In this document: positions 15,601 through 24,209 of the stretch, one piece after another
How the letters are laid out: every line of letters begins with the position of its first letter
How positions within the stretch are numbered: the first letter of the stretch is position 1
Assembly (NCBI GenBank): GCA_958510875.1
Contig: OY294070.1
Span: forward strand, 22,807,631-22,871,630
Source of the DNA: Endomychus coccineus
Lineage: Eukaryota; Arthropoda; Insecta; Coleoptera; Endomychidae
Direction of reading: 5' to 3'
DNA: 64,000 nt
Position numbers and translations under genes: made by a program
The notes under the pieces: generated by a model
Told to the model about the DNA's origin: nothing
What the model saw: the letters and a program-made list of their open reading frames with translations, nothing else
The model's database searches: none

Positions 15601-18277
15601 CATACGACTCGCGCAACTAGACAGACTGCGGCGCGCGCTTTATCTTCTTATACGAAAGACGGCGTGAACGTTGCGAAAGCATAGCTTCAGATAACATTGG
15701 TCATGGTGGAGTAGGTCTATTATTTTACTTCATTCTCAGGTTTACCCGGATTTGGTATCATTATCACTTCTACCGTTTTCCATAAGATTGGAACGTGTTT
15801 TAATCTAAATCCCGTATTTATCAAATGTGTCTTAAGTGCATGACGCTTGACTTACCTGGCAATTTTTAAAATTAGGCACTGACTAATCATTTCTCATAAT
15901 CATTCATTCTGATTGTTATCCATTAAAGATTTTCACTCCTTTGGGTGGCAAGGCAACAAAAGACAATTTTTAACCAACTGCTTTAAGCATAATCATTTAA
16001 TAATTAATTTCTATAACTTATCTGACTTATCCCTCCATAATCACGAATTCGTTTAGAAAGGAAAGGTATGGAACGCCGTTTTAATATAAATATATTGAAC
16101 ATTGAAGCAATGTATACAAATAATTAAGTTTAATTTGAATGAAACATTCGATAATAAAAATATGCACATTTTTGAAAACACATTCAATAACTTACAATTT
16201 TACATTTCAAAGTTTATTTATTTCTTGTATACTAAAAGCAACAACAATTATAATAAATTTCACGAAGCAATAGTACAATAAAAATAAACACCCTAAATAA
16301 CGAATTCTATGAAGTTTAAAAAAACATGAAACATTAAAATTTAATAGTCCAGGCATTCAAGGAGGAAAATCGACGATTTTTGTACGAATTTCGACTAGTT
16401 CTAATTTTGGCCTATTCTCATGTATTTTGACGCTCTGAAGACGATGGTGTAGTTTAAATTTGGATTAACCCTGTGCTCGAAAAACTATGGCCATTTTTTG
16501 GACCCAAAACATTTCCATTTTTCGCGTTTTGAGAGAAAACTATAAGTTGTATGAAAAAATGTTTAAAAACAAAAATTGTTGGATAATTCGAGGTCGTGAG
16601 TCCAAGATAGGGCCCACAGTGTGTTTTTTACAACATTGAAAAATTGAGTATATGTCAGTTTTTGTTTTTTTCGTATCCTGTTTCGGTGAAAAGTATTTTT
16701 ATTTCTCTTTTTTTTTTTGTTTCTGGTATTTTGACTTACCTAATTTTTTGGCATCTTTTTCAGACGAAATACTTATGTTATCGATCTAAAACAAAATTCA
16801 TCAGAAATAGTTCATTATTCTGCACCTAATATCCATAATTCAAGCATTTTGGTCTAAAGACAGAACATTGGCGCAATTTTGAAAATTTTCCCAAATTTTT
16901 TGAGGTTAGGAATTTTTCACGGATTCCAAATTCTAGGTTCTAGTACGAGGTTTTCATAACGAGTATTTCAAGTCCAAGCAGATCGATTTTGGTTGAGAAG
17001 TGGAGCTATCCTAATAAAAGTGTTTAGGCCTCTAGAGGGCCCAATTTTCGTCCACAATTCCAACTTATAACTAATTTTATCATAAAAAACTAGTATTTCA
17101 TTTACCGGCAATAAGCGAACGTCGGTACAATAGATTCCACGCGTAATTGTAGTTTTTTAAATATTTTAAAATGCACCTGAATGCTTACAATCGTTGTGTG
17201 CTAAATCGACTTTGGAAGCCAAAAATCGCGTATTAATTTTTCAAACAACTTTTGTCTGAAACATTTTTTCATACAACACATAGTTTTCTCTCAAAACGCA
17301 GAAAATTTCCATTTTTTTGGGTCCAAAAAATGGCCATAGTTTTTCGAGCACAGGATTAATCCAAATTTAAACTACACCATCGTCTTCAGCGCGTCAAAAT
17401 ACATACGATAGAGCTAAATTAGAACTTGCCGAAATTCGGACAAAAAATGTCTTAAATGCCTGAACTATAAAGGAAATTTGAATGAAAGAATTTAAAAATG
17501 TATGAAAGATTACACCTTCTCTTTGTTTTTAAAATTCGTGCATGTAAAATTGTTTCAACACTTTTTCCTATATATTAGATTAACGAAATATTTACATCAA
17601 TTAAAAATGTTTCAATTTCGTTAAAATTCAATTTACATTTTTGTTTGTGTGGCTATTTTTTTAATTTATGTTTTATTTGTATATTTGTCCCAGTTTTCTC
17701 CTTTGATTTCATTTAAATAGTTTGTGTTTATAATGAAGTTTAAATTCTAATGTATTGTTTCCATTTGCTTTCAAATCCAATTGAATATTCATGATTGTTT
17801 TGCTTGACTTGAATTTTTATTGATGAAATTTGTTTCAATTGTATTTTAATAATGAGTATATGAGGCTTCCGATAATTAGAAATGGTTAAACCATAAAATA
17901 TCTGAAATGTTGAGATAATGTTGCCAGAAGTAGATAACTTTCATTACAGTTTAAGAATGTCAGATTAAAATCAATTGAATGTGAATCCTTTTAATAATTA
18001 TAATAAAAAAATTGAATTTGGCTTAATGGATATTGAATCTTACTTTACAAAAGTTTCATTTTAATTATACTGAATTAAAATTATATATTGTTTAATTGTT
18101 CAATAAATACTAAAACGACGTTCCATAGAAAGGTGTCTTTCATTGATGTTATTGCAGGTCCAAAAGTGGAATTATACCAATGATGTATCTAAAACAACCG
18201 AACGAGAAGAATTGGTGACCGAAAAAAATCAAATAGTAACGACGAATGGAAAAAGTTCTAACGGTATAAGTGTTTGA
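392..18277 (+). CDS. SLC17 / sialin-like inorganic phosphate cotransporter (3' six exons, N-terminus outside window)
   Basis: This is the main host gene of the left third. Exons 392-631, 3675-3759, 10935-11305, 11367-11499, 13094-13431 and 18158-18277 have canonical GT/AG borders and compatible phases (0, 1, 0, 1, 0). They total 1287 nt, i.e. 428 residues plus stop. The product matches the SLC17 branch of the major facilitator superfamily: membrane anion/phosphate cotransporters of roughly 450-500 residues with 12 helices. Diagnostic stretches in order are GGLATQKLGTKRVFG (loop 2-3), GLTWPAMYALVG, ERSRFMSSFQG, GWRSVYYTTG, DSPETHPRISLKEQRYI, FGRIWVHYTF, VDIAPNFAGPVLAF and a terminal VQKWN. The start codon and first helix must be encoded upstream of position 1. 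Introns are 61 bp to 7.2 kb, and the long ones are filled with transposons. Physiological substrate cannot be read from sequence. The family call is secure. Confidence 0.93.
858..986. repeat. Short inverted-repeat element
   Basis: Positions 858-886 are imperfectly complementary to 957-986 (shared cores CCGAAAA, GCGC and GGCAAGT). This looks like a small MITE or foldback relic within SLC17 intron DNA. No target duplication was identified. The flanking DNA to 1310 holds nothing recognised. Confidence 0.4.
1310..2270. repeat. Tandem repeat array, ~140-210 bp units
   Basis: The phrase GTCGCTGATCACGAATATGA recurs near 1456, 1661, 1805 and 1950, with variants at 2092 and 2242. Around it recur ATGTATAGAAA, GTGCTTACT and GGTCAGGACTTC. 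Unit spacing is irregular (about 140-210 bp), so two related unit types seem interspersed. It lies inside an SLC17 intron. The short open frames in it are repeats of one another and are not genes. Confidence 0.75.
2271..3674. other. SLC17 intron, nothing recognised
   Basis: AT-rich intron DNA. I see no gene, RNA or clear repeat structure on either strand before the acceptor at 3674. Confidence 0.5.
3675..3759 (+). CDS. SLC17 gene, second visible exon
   Basis: Acceptor TTTTAG ends at 3674 and a GTAATC donor follows 3759. The 85 nt encode GLTWPAMYALVGYWIPVPER and SRFMSSFQ. In the family this sits at the end of helix 4 and the following loop. It leaves phase 1, completed by GA at the start of the next exon to give Gly. 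Confidence 0.92.
4285..6130. mobile_element. Foldback/TIR element with AGTYCAGGCA ends
   Basis: Both ends read (T)AGTYCAGGCAA inward (4285 on plus, 6130 on minus). Long imperfect inverted arms follow: 4315-4500 matches the complement of 5870-6100, including a GACCGCGGGGGTCG segment and a GGGGTTTCAACCCC segment. The interior holds several ~150 bp repeats with GGGTCGCTGATCACGATTCC in both orientations (4520-4990, 5655-5890). No transposase is encoded, so this is a non-autonomous foldback element. TA is the likely target duplication. It sits in an SLC17 intron and is interrupted by the insertion at 5005-5657. Confidence 0.72.
5005..5657. mobile_element. Interspersed element nested in the foldback element
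   Basis: The host repeat reads continuously across this block: the left side stops at TTATTCA and the right resumes at ATAACCG, as in the uninterrupted copy near 4850. Ends are CACTAGCGACCC and CTATGTAGTG, giving a minimal CACTA inverted terminus. The interior has a GC-rich start (CACGGGTGCAATG) and a 3' part (CCGTTGCGTAGTTTTAAAG to GACTTTGTTTTATAC) that I believe is shared by widespread arthropod repeats. No coding capacity. The class (MITE, CACTA-like or Helitron-like) is not decided by the sequence. Confidence 0.6.
6131..8675. other. SLC17 intron, no gene recognised
   Basis: AT-rich intron sequence without recognisable exon or intact element. A 128-codon open frame at 7556-7942 has no family features and is treated as chance. 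Confidence 0.5.
8676..9251 (+). pseudogene. Non-LTR retrotransposon RNase H and C-terminal relic (R1/Jockey-like)
   Basis: Three reading-frame segments form one decayed ORF end. The first has the RNase H motif TDSKAVLAAL (from about 8676). The second has LFWVPYHSGIRGNEIADEVA (8790-8860), the usual VPGHSGIRGNExAD block. The third reads LLTQIMTGHGPFNYHLHMMN followed by SPLCKCK (8970-9080), then a Cys/His-containing tail. Frameshifts near 8757 and 8935 separate them. The sequence is 5'-truncated, as is usual for non-LTR insertions, and it lies in sense orientation in an SLC17 intron. No RT domain remains. Confidence 0.85.
9252..9580 (+). mobile_element. 3' UTR and TAA-rich tail of the non-LTR element
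   Basis: This sequence directly follows the decayed ORF, is GC-richer than the intron, and has repeated GGTGAACACTCT and CCACTAGG-type phrases. It ends in an AATTAATAATAATAACAATG tail at about 9561-9580, typical of R1/Jockey-clade elements that end in short A-rich repeats. A target duplication was not identified. Confidence 0.6.
10380..10740. repeat. Diverged ~115 bp tandem repeat
   Basis: The phrase CTTGATGAAATTTTG, or close variants, recurs near 10402, 10492, 10607 and 10730, with AAAGCAGATAAG-like spacers. Copies are strongly diverged. It lies in the 7.2 kb SLC17 intron. Between 9581 and 10379 nothing else was recognised apart from an isolated tRNA B-box-like phrase near 10108. Confidence 0.5.
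10935..11305 (+). CDS. SLC17 gene, third visible exon
   Basis: Acceptor TTTACAG ends at 10934; donor GTGATT starts at 11306. The exon covers helices 5-6 (FSIGIGITYPLCGFLIANLG then GWRSVYYTTGSLGVCWCIIW), the large cytoplasmic loop with DSPETHPRISLKEQRYI, and helix 7 (WAIGVTTFGRIWVHYTF). The conserved Arg in FGRIWVHY is present. It ends with ILGFSIEK, phase 0. Confidence 0.93.
11367..11499 (+). CDS. SLC17 gene, fourth visible exon
   Basis: It follows a 61 bp intron (acceptor TTTACAG, 11360-11366) and ends at a consensus GTAAGT donor. It encodes NGLLSGLPFICSYIASVFF, CYIADKLVTKNIMS and LLNVRRVMTAT, i.e. helix 8 and the loop before helix 9. Phase 1 at the 3' end. Confidence 0.92.
11617..12581. 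mobile_element. 965 bp TIR element with TA target duplication
   Basis: The left end CCGGGATATCAAAAATTATC (11617) is matched on the opposite strand at the right end (to 12581). Inverted similarity extends about 90 bp (shared ATCTAAAACGTGTGTCT and CTTTACGTTTG). TA flanks both ends (11615-11616 and 12582-12583), consistent with a Tc1/mariner-type non-autonomous element. The interior is GC-richer but encodes nothing I recognise. It occupies most of the intron between the fourth and fifth visible SLC17 exons. Confidence 0.75.
13094..13431 (+). CDS. SLC17 gene, fifth visible exon
   Basis: Acceptor TTACAG ends at 13093; donor GTAAGA starts at 13432. The exon encodes helices 9-12, including WFVAVTVVTAAYAGAMANVV and the family hallmark DIAPNFAGPVLAFAQT. 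It is notably more GC-rich than the surrounding introns, as expected for exon against AT-rich repeat DNA. It ends WGTVE in phase 0. Confidence 0.93.
13680..15100. repeat. 337 bp tandem repeat array in last SLC17 intron
   Basis: About four units share GCACCGCCTTTTTG, TATTTCGTCACGCAAGGAAG, CGTTCTCGAGTTCTT and ATGAGTACTCCCGTCCCGCT. Unit landmarks at 14144, 14481 and 14818 are exactly 337 bp apart. The first (about 13680-13830) and last units are the most diverged, a common pattern in unequal-exchange arrays. The open frames inside are copies of each other and not genes. Confidence 0.88.
15180..15300 (-). pseudogene. Jockey-type RT C-terminal relic
   Basis: Read on the minus strand, this piece encodes RLYKHPNVGVIQLLDNQDLV followed by RRLR. 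That resembles the HPN...LLDN...RRLKR segment after the RT domain of Jockey/CR1-like non-LTR elements. Only this fragment is preserved. It abuts the 337 bp array. 15301-16344 holds nothing else recognised. Confidence 0.5.
16345..17467. mobile_element. TIR element with AGTYCAGGCA ends
   Basis: Left end TAGTCCAGGCATT and right end AATGCCTGAACTA are inverted matches. The arms remain complementary for roughly 250 bp (for example GACGATGGTGTAGTTTAAAT and CTCGAAAAACTATGGCCAT). No transposase is present. The termini match those of the foldback at 4285-6130, so both belong to one family. The left breakpoint of the 22 kb duplication falls inside this element at about 16542. Confidence 0.72.
18158..18277 (+). 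CDS. SLC17 gene, terminal exon (block A copy)
   Basis: Acceptor TTATTGCAG ends at 18157. Forty codons including stop TGA (18275-18277) encode the cytoplasmic tail starting VQKWN. The Val-Gln-x-Trp-Asn start after Gly-Thr-Val-Glu is the normal SLC17 C-terminal junction. The rest is hydrophilic and rich in Thr, Glu and Lys. This exon lies within the tandem duplication and has an identical second copy at 40460. Confidence 0.9.
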   Translation, partial: VQKWNYTNDVSKTTEREELVTEKNQIVTTNGKSSNGISV

Positions 18278-19217
18278 ATTGGTTTCCTTGAATACCATCC
18301 TTGCCCAAGTGATAATTTTAGATGTATACTGATATGAATATATAACCTCATTTTTATACTTGTTAATGATTGTTAGTGTTATTAGTGGAAAGCGAAATAT
18401 TTCATTTAGAAATTATTATTTATAAGAAGTTACCATGCCGGAACAAAAGGTTTCTAGTACGTGATTCCTGAGACACAGCTCACACTTGGCACAGCAAAAA
18501 AAATTTTTGTTTTGTTTATATTAAATTTTTTCATAAGATTGGATCACATCGATATCAAAAACTAGGTAAATTTGTTTTATTCATCATCATCCTTCCTGTA
18601 TGTATATCAGAAAAAATCGATGGTAGAAGCCGTTACTCTATGGTACCACCGAAGTGTCATTGTCAAACAGAAACAAAATTAAGTAAATAATAAACAGTTC
18701 AAGTATAAATAAGAACTAAAGTACAATAAGGTTATTGAGATTCAAAAGTAATGATCATCAGAAATTCTAAAACAGGTAGATCCCGGGAAAATTTGTGCAT
18801 TAGGATTATTATTATTCAATATTCTAAGAGTGCTTTAAAAGACAAAGGAAAATATCACTTTGGTGTAGGTTTAACTGATGATTTAGGATATTGTTATGGG
18901 AGTTTTTGACATCTTTATAAATCTCTATTGATTCTAATGAATTTAATTTGAAACCTTCGGTTTGATTATGTAACATGCTTAGGCTGGCTATCTAAATTGG
19001 GACAAGCATGACCTGTTTGTAAAAAATGGTTAGCAAAGGTTGAGTTTGTTTTGTTTAGTTTAAATTTACGACAAGTTCTGCCTATATACAAGTTATCACA
19101 GTCTGTGCGAATTAGCATTCCATAGTCCAGTCAATAAGCTGAAGAAATAAGCCGTTATTTAAAAACAACAAACTTAAATTCAAATTTAATATTCAATATG
19201 TAAAAAAATAATTAAAA
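18278..19217. other. Downstream of SLC17 stop, block A
   Basis: AT-rich 3' UTR or intergenic sequence. No polyadenylation signal can be assigned confidently. The last ~80 bp before 19218 look like the degraded 3' end of mitochondrial ATP8. Confidence 0.4.
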
Positions 19218-19492
19218 ATGATAATAAATTTATTTTCATCTTTTGATCCCTCAACAAATATTTTATCTTGAAATTGAACTAGATCTCTTATTATTTTTTT
19301 AATTATTCCTCAAATATTCTGATTCCTACTCGTTTTAATTACATTTTTAATAAAAATTTTTATTTCTTTGAATAATGAAATAAAAGTTTTAATACCAAAA
19401 AATTATTTTGGAAGAACCTTAATTTTTATTTCATTATTTATTTTTATTTTAATTAATAATTTTGTAGGATTATTTCCTTGTATTTTTACAAG
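19218..19492 (+). pseudogene. Nuclear mitochondrial insertion (ATP6 5' part), copy A
   Basis: Using the invertebrate mitochondrial code, the frame from ATG at 19218 reads MMINLFSSFDPSTNIL..., then a Trp-rich region from TGA codons, then STLIFISLFIFILINNFVGL and FPCIFTS. This is the N-terminal portion of ATP synthase subunit a (ATP6). In-frame TGA and AGA codons show it is not a nuclear gene. The real protein is about 225 residues; here it stops abruptly after IFTS at 19492, where unrelated DNA begins. A degraded ATP8 end probably precedes it. It was present before the segmental duplication because copy B carries it too. Confidence 0.88.
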
Positions 19493-19760
19493 ACGGTCGT
19501 ATCGGAATTTTTTTTTTGCATGATGACCGACCCTTCAATCTCCCTCCCTTTCACTCGTATACGCCAAATTAACCCTCTTTTTAAGACAATTTTTAATCTG
19601 TCATGAATGAAATTTAAGCCTCCAAAATGGGTTCTACGTGGTTTTTTGGGTCCCTGAACACTGATCCGAGGTGATTTTCCCGGAAAATTCATTCTATGGA
19701 CGGAAAATCGGTAAAATTTGGTAATTTTTCACGTGATTATCGTTTTATACATAGTAGAGG
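19493..19760. repeat. Dispersed repeat related to the foldback interior, copy A
   Basis: GGTTTTTTGGGTCCCTGAAC, GATTTTCCCGGAAAATTC and GGACGGAAAATCGGTAAAAT align in order with the foldback unit near 4640 (TTTTTTGGGTCGCTGATCAC, TTTTTCCCGAAAAACT, GATGGAAAATTCGGGAAATT). It is a diverged member of the same repeat family. Confidence 0.5.
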
Positions 19761-21431
19761 TTGACAGTCGCATATTTCGATCCGAAGTAGAAAAAAAAAC
19801 AGGAAAATTTGCGGAAAACTGTGGACAAACTGAAAACCTTTCCACGTCATTGAAATTATCGTAAGATAAAAAAGTTCAAAAATATAATTTTCTAGAAAAA
19901 CGTTGAAAATTTTATTATGAATTCTCCTCTTTTGAGTGTCGTGTTGATTTACGTTTATGTTTTCGTCATTTTGGTCAAATTCGTATATTTAATAATAAAT
20001 ATAATTTGTTTATAACAAATTAGAATATTTGTGGGTATACATTCGACGATATTGACGATAAAATCGAACTCAGAATACCAATATAAACAATACATACAAT
20101 TTGCGCAACTTCAATTTTTTTCTGATGACATTCTGAAGAGAATGCTCTTTGTCCCATCAAAATCGATTTATTTCCCAAGGATTTACGGGTCCAATACGAA
20201 ATGCCCATTCGATGTTTACTGCTGATAACACAATAGTGGTGCGAATATCGTTCGATCACTGTCGTAAGAATTTCAATAAATGTGTAAACTCTAATTTCGA
20301 TTACTTTTTCCCGTCTTAAGTTTCATTTGATTTTTCTCAACAAACATTTAAGAGCTTGCAATGCGAAGGTGATATAGTTGGAACATCTGGGAATGTGATG
20401 AGCGGTTGCTTAGCTTCATAGTTTTTCAAAAATTGTCAACTTTTAAGTCCAAAATAAGATCAAATTATTATGCACATAGAAATAAACACCAATTTGATAA
20501 GGTGAGAAATATGAAATTGAATCTACGACGGTGAAAGGTAGGGTTGTGACGTCATAATATCGGAGTCAAATTTATTGAAAATATAGTTTATCGTCAAATA
20601 AAGATCTTATGGATTATACTTAGGATGAATATGAAGTGTGGAGTTTTATTCACTTTTTGTAACAAATTTAATGATATGGATATTGAATGCATTATGTATG
20701 ATGTCCACAATGACATTGATTTTGTAGGAATCTCGTTTTAAAAGTGAGGTTATATTTTTCCCTCTAATGTAGATATAGATTTAGGTACATAGGTATTTTT
20801 ATGTAATTGTACCAAGGTACGATGACAATATGTAAGCTCTGTATTTTCCTCAATATATTGTGATATAAAATGATCTTAGTTCAAGGGTAGTAATAGCATG
20901 AGAATTTAAAGTTTCAGAAGTAGTGATAGATATATTTTTATTAATTCAAATAATATAGATTTATTAACAAAACCCTTTACGATTAATCTAGATTTTGTAG
21001 TTTTGTCGACGTTTTTGCTTGATATGTATATTGGGTTTTTCTTTAAGAGCACTGCAAATGCTTCTTGAATGAATCAAATAGTATGTGATGTGGGAGTGGA
21101 TTATTCGAACCCAATTTTCCATGACTTTTTTGCAAACATTGTTCCAGCGTGTATCTTTACATCATTAACATAGACATGTAAAACTGGCATAACAACAATG
21201 CCCGCATGTCACTGAATATATGGTTTGTCAAATGAAAATTTTGAAGGGCCCTATTGGAAAACCCGTATAAATTACTGGATATTCATAAATAAGAATGTGT
21301 ACTAATATAGTTTTCTTTGCCAGACTAAACAAGTAGTTGTAAATACAACGTACTGATCGTGTTAATAATTGATCTATGATAAATTTGTGACATTGAAAAA
21401 GGTTTTTGGTTTTGATCTCTATTAGCTACTA
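19761..21431. other. No recognised feature, block A
   Basis: AT-rich sequence without recognised genes or clear repeats on either strand. The same sequence occurs in block B at about 42055-43723. Confidence 0.4.
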
Positions 21432-21955
21432 ATGTGTTTGAGATTACACCCAATGGTTGTCTCAGGAAATTGTGAAAAATATATATTATTCATTCCAGTT
21501 GAAGAAATGGGGTTTGGGAAAGTCGAACAGGTCGAGTACCCTATAAACTTTGATGTGAATTTTTCAATTTTCCAATTTGATTTTTTACTTCTTTGCCGAT
21601 CTTTTCACAGCTACGTTGCAATATATGCTTTGACAATGGCACACCATCCGCTTTGCGGTTATTATCGTATTGAGTTTTTTTTATCAGTCATTCGTAGTTG
21701 TTCGGATGCTATATTTGCCTATTTCGAAGCTAAACAAACCGCTTTCAAACAAATTGGTACATCCAAACGCGAAAGAATTCTATTCAACTTTTGATACGTA
21801 CTTTGTTATCTAATAATTCAAAGGAGGAACTGACACAAGTTTTGAATATTTGGTCATGTTTAACTTTTGATGTTAAATTAGGAGAGCTTGGAACTGATGA
21901 TTTCGCCGCTAATAAATTGTGGCTAAAGCACACATTTTCTTCTACATTTGACTAA
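21432..21955 (+). pseudogene. Unrecognised coding-like relic, copy A
   Basis: A 120-codon frame (21432-21794) has a compositionally protein-like C-terminal half (MAHHPLCGYYRIEFFLSVIR). An overlapping +1 frame continues from about 21773 to the stop at 21953-21955 with NNSKEELTQVLNIWSCLTFD followed by an acidic, Trp-containing tail. The second frame looks too protein-like for chance, so this may be the frameshifted end of a processed pseudogene or transposon ORF. I do not recognise the family. Copy B (43724-44247) is identical as far as I can see, including the frame break. Confidence 0.4.
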
Positions 21956-22103
21956 CCATAATATAGATACTGGCAATTATTGATCCTCGCCTTCAACATC
22001 CACAAGAGCAACAGTTATAAACTGATTACAACAAATATACAATTCCAAAATACTATGGTACAGGTTATCTTGAACAGTAGACTTCCGCGGATAGGTAATC
22101 TTT

Positions 22104-22192
22104 CGCGTCACAATATCTCGACTTGATGCCGACGTTTCGTCAACCTGTAATGGTGGCGAAACGTCGGCATCAAGTCGAGATATTGTGACGCG
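22104..22192. repeat. Perfect 36-nt-arm hairpin (Penelope-like terminal repeat), copy A
   Basis: 22104-22139 is exactly complementary to 22157-22192, with a 17-nt loop that includes ACCTGTAATGGT. The arm sequence (GACTTGATGCCGACGTTTCG) and downstream CCGGAAGCC match the diverged ends of the Penelope-like relic at 34850-35350. It is therefore best read as two inverted terminal repeats of that family brought together with loss of the interior. Confidence 0.7.
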
Positions 22193-22619
22193 GAATCCCT
22201 CCGGAAGCCAAGATTTTTCGAGTATACAAGTTGATCTAGATGTAGTGAATCGTCTTAAATTAATTTGAAACTAACTTTAGGAGGCTTTGGAAACAAATGG
22301 CAATAATTTATAATGGAGTTATGTTTCCAAAACTGAGTATACTGAAAAATATCTCAAAAATTTGTATACAAAAACAGAGTCATATTAAAATGTACTGTTG
22401 ATGGTTGATCGACAATGAAACATAGAATATCAATACTGACATCAACTTAAGAAAGCTTAAAAACTGTCGATCTAAAGAAGTGTTTTTTGTTTTGTTCCAT
22501 CACTGACGGTCAAAACCAGAACAAAATAAAACAGGAAATCAAGAAATTCAGTTTTCTCTGAATTACTCTAGAATCATAGATGATATTGGAAATTTTATAC
22601 TTCCATTTAAATGATCATT

Positions 22620-23790
22620 TAGTTACGCAACTTTTTCCCCATTGAAAGTATCTTTTTTTTGTTTTTTCAGAAATTTTTAGTTATTCCGTGTAGTTGATTT
22701 ATTTTCAATAACTTGATGGAATAGTAGTTATAAATATTTGATAAATTTGACGTTTAGTTCATATAAATCCAAAATATGACTGAGGAGAGAAAGGTTTAAA
22801 AAAAAATTGAGAGCGAGATTACACTTAATAAGCTTTGATATATTGTTAAGTGAATATATTAAAGTTTAATAAGTATTATCTCGTTTTTAATATTTATAAA
22901 ACCCTTCCTCAGTGACTAGATTTGAAAATTCTTTCTCTTCATTAGTATTAGGAATAATAAATGAAAAACAGGGCTTTACTATATTATATATAGACGAAAC
23001 CGAGCGCAGTTTTACTGTTCACTTCCAATGATACATAAAAGTTCCAATTGAAAGTATCTTTTTTTTTCAGAGATTTTAAGTTATTCCGTGTTGTTGATTC
23101 ATTTTCAATAACTTGTAGGAATAGTAGCTACAAATATTTGATTAATTTGTCTTTTAGTTCATAAAAATCTAAAATATGACTGAGGAGAGAAAGGTTTTAA
23201 AAAAAATTGAGAACGAGATTACGCTTAATAAACTTTGATATATTGTTAAGTGAATATATTGAAGTTCAATAAGTGTTATCTCGTTTTTAATTTTTATAAA
23301 ACCCTTCCTCAGCGACTATGAAAAACAGGCTTTGTTATATTATATATAGACGAAACCGGGCGCAGTTTTACTGTTCACTTCCAATGATACATAAAAGTTC
23401 CAATTGAAAGTATCCTTTTTTTTTCAGAAATTTCAAGTTATTCCGTGTTGTTGATTTATTTTCAATAACTTGATGGAATAGTAGTTATAAATATTTGATT
23501 AATTTGACTTTTAGTTCATATAAATCCAAAATATCACTGAGTGAAAGAGAAAGGTTTAGAAAAAAATTGAGAATGAGATTATACTTAATAAACTTTGATA
23601 TATTGTTGAGTGAATATATTATAGTTTAAAAAGTTTTATCTCGTTTTTAATTGTTATAAAACCCTTCCTCAACGAATAGATTTCAAACTTCTTTTTCTTC
23701 ATTAGTATTAGGAACAATAAATGAAAAACAGGGCTCTACTATATTATATATAGAAAACTGAACGCAGTTTTACTGTGCACTTCCAATGAT
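22620..23790. repeat. Hairpin-containing ~356 bp tandem array, copy A (3 units)
   Basis: Units begin near TTGAAAGTATC at 22643, 23048 and 23404, and each contains a long imperfect palindrome (22780-22912, 23180-23312, 23537-23672). The arms run from CTGAGGAGAGAAAGG through CGAGATTACACTTAATAA to GATATATT, and back through AATATATT...ATCTCG...CCTTCCTCAG, giving about 65 nt per arm with a short loop. Unit spacing is about 405 then 356 bp; the first unit has an additional ~50 bp. Copy B has four units. Confidence 0.85.
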
Positions 23791-23881
23791 ACATACAAGT
23801 TTCAAAATACAGAAACATTATTCAAATTACTTTAAAACTCTGTTTGGACATAGTCACTAATAGTCTTAAGGATCCTAAGTT

Positions 23882-24196
23882 TTTTTTGGGAGGTGGTTGA
23901 AACCCTTTATGGGTACTTTATGGTCCTGTTACATCCCATAAGGTAGTGTGGGAGTCCCTGAGTCCCGAACTTAATCACCTCAGATGTACCCACTAAACAC
24001 CCCACCTCGTGTGGTAGGCTCGATCCTGCCACCAGGGCAGTCTCGATCACACTTGAGCTTGACAGCCCATTGTATCTAGCCGCACCACTTTCTCGGCCCA
24101 TCGGAAAAATTCCGCAATCGCAGGATTCGAACCCGCGACCAGCAGCCACAGTGATTAGAAGATCGATTCTTCTACCACTGAGCTACCAGGCCCCAT
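23882..24196 (-). mobile_element. tRNA-derived SINE, copy A
   Basis: On the minus strand the element starts GGGGCCTGGTAGCTCAGTGG (box A-like) and contains GGGTTCGAATCC (box B). It then has a ~220 bp body unrelated to tRNA and ends in an A-rich tail (T-run at 23880-23887). It is flanked by 13-bp target duplications AGGATCCTAAGTT at 23869-23881 and 24197-24209. It is not a functional tRNA: the 3' acceptor strand complementary to GGGGCCT is missing and the D and anticodon stems pair poorly. The head may derive from tRNA-Arg(UCU), but this is uncertain. Confidence 0.9.
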
Positions 24197-24209
24197 AGGA
24201 TCCTAAGTT

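Noticed and set aside
24107..24196. Possible functional tRNA gene (minus strand)
   Set aside because: Box A and B are good, but the 3' acceptor strand is missing, the stems pair poorly, and a SINE body, A-tail and 13-bp target duplications follow. It is a SINE head.
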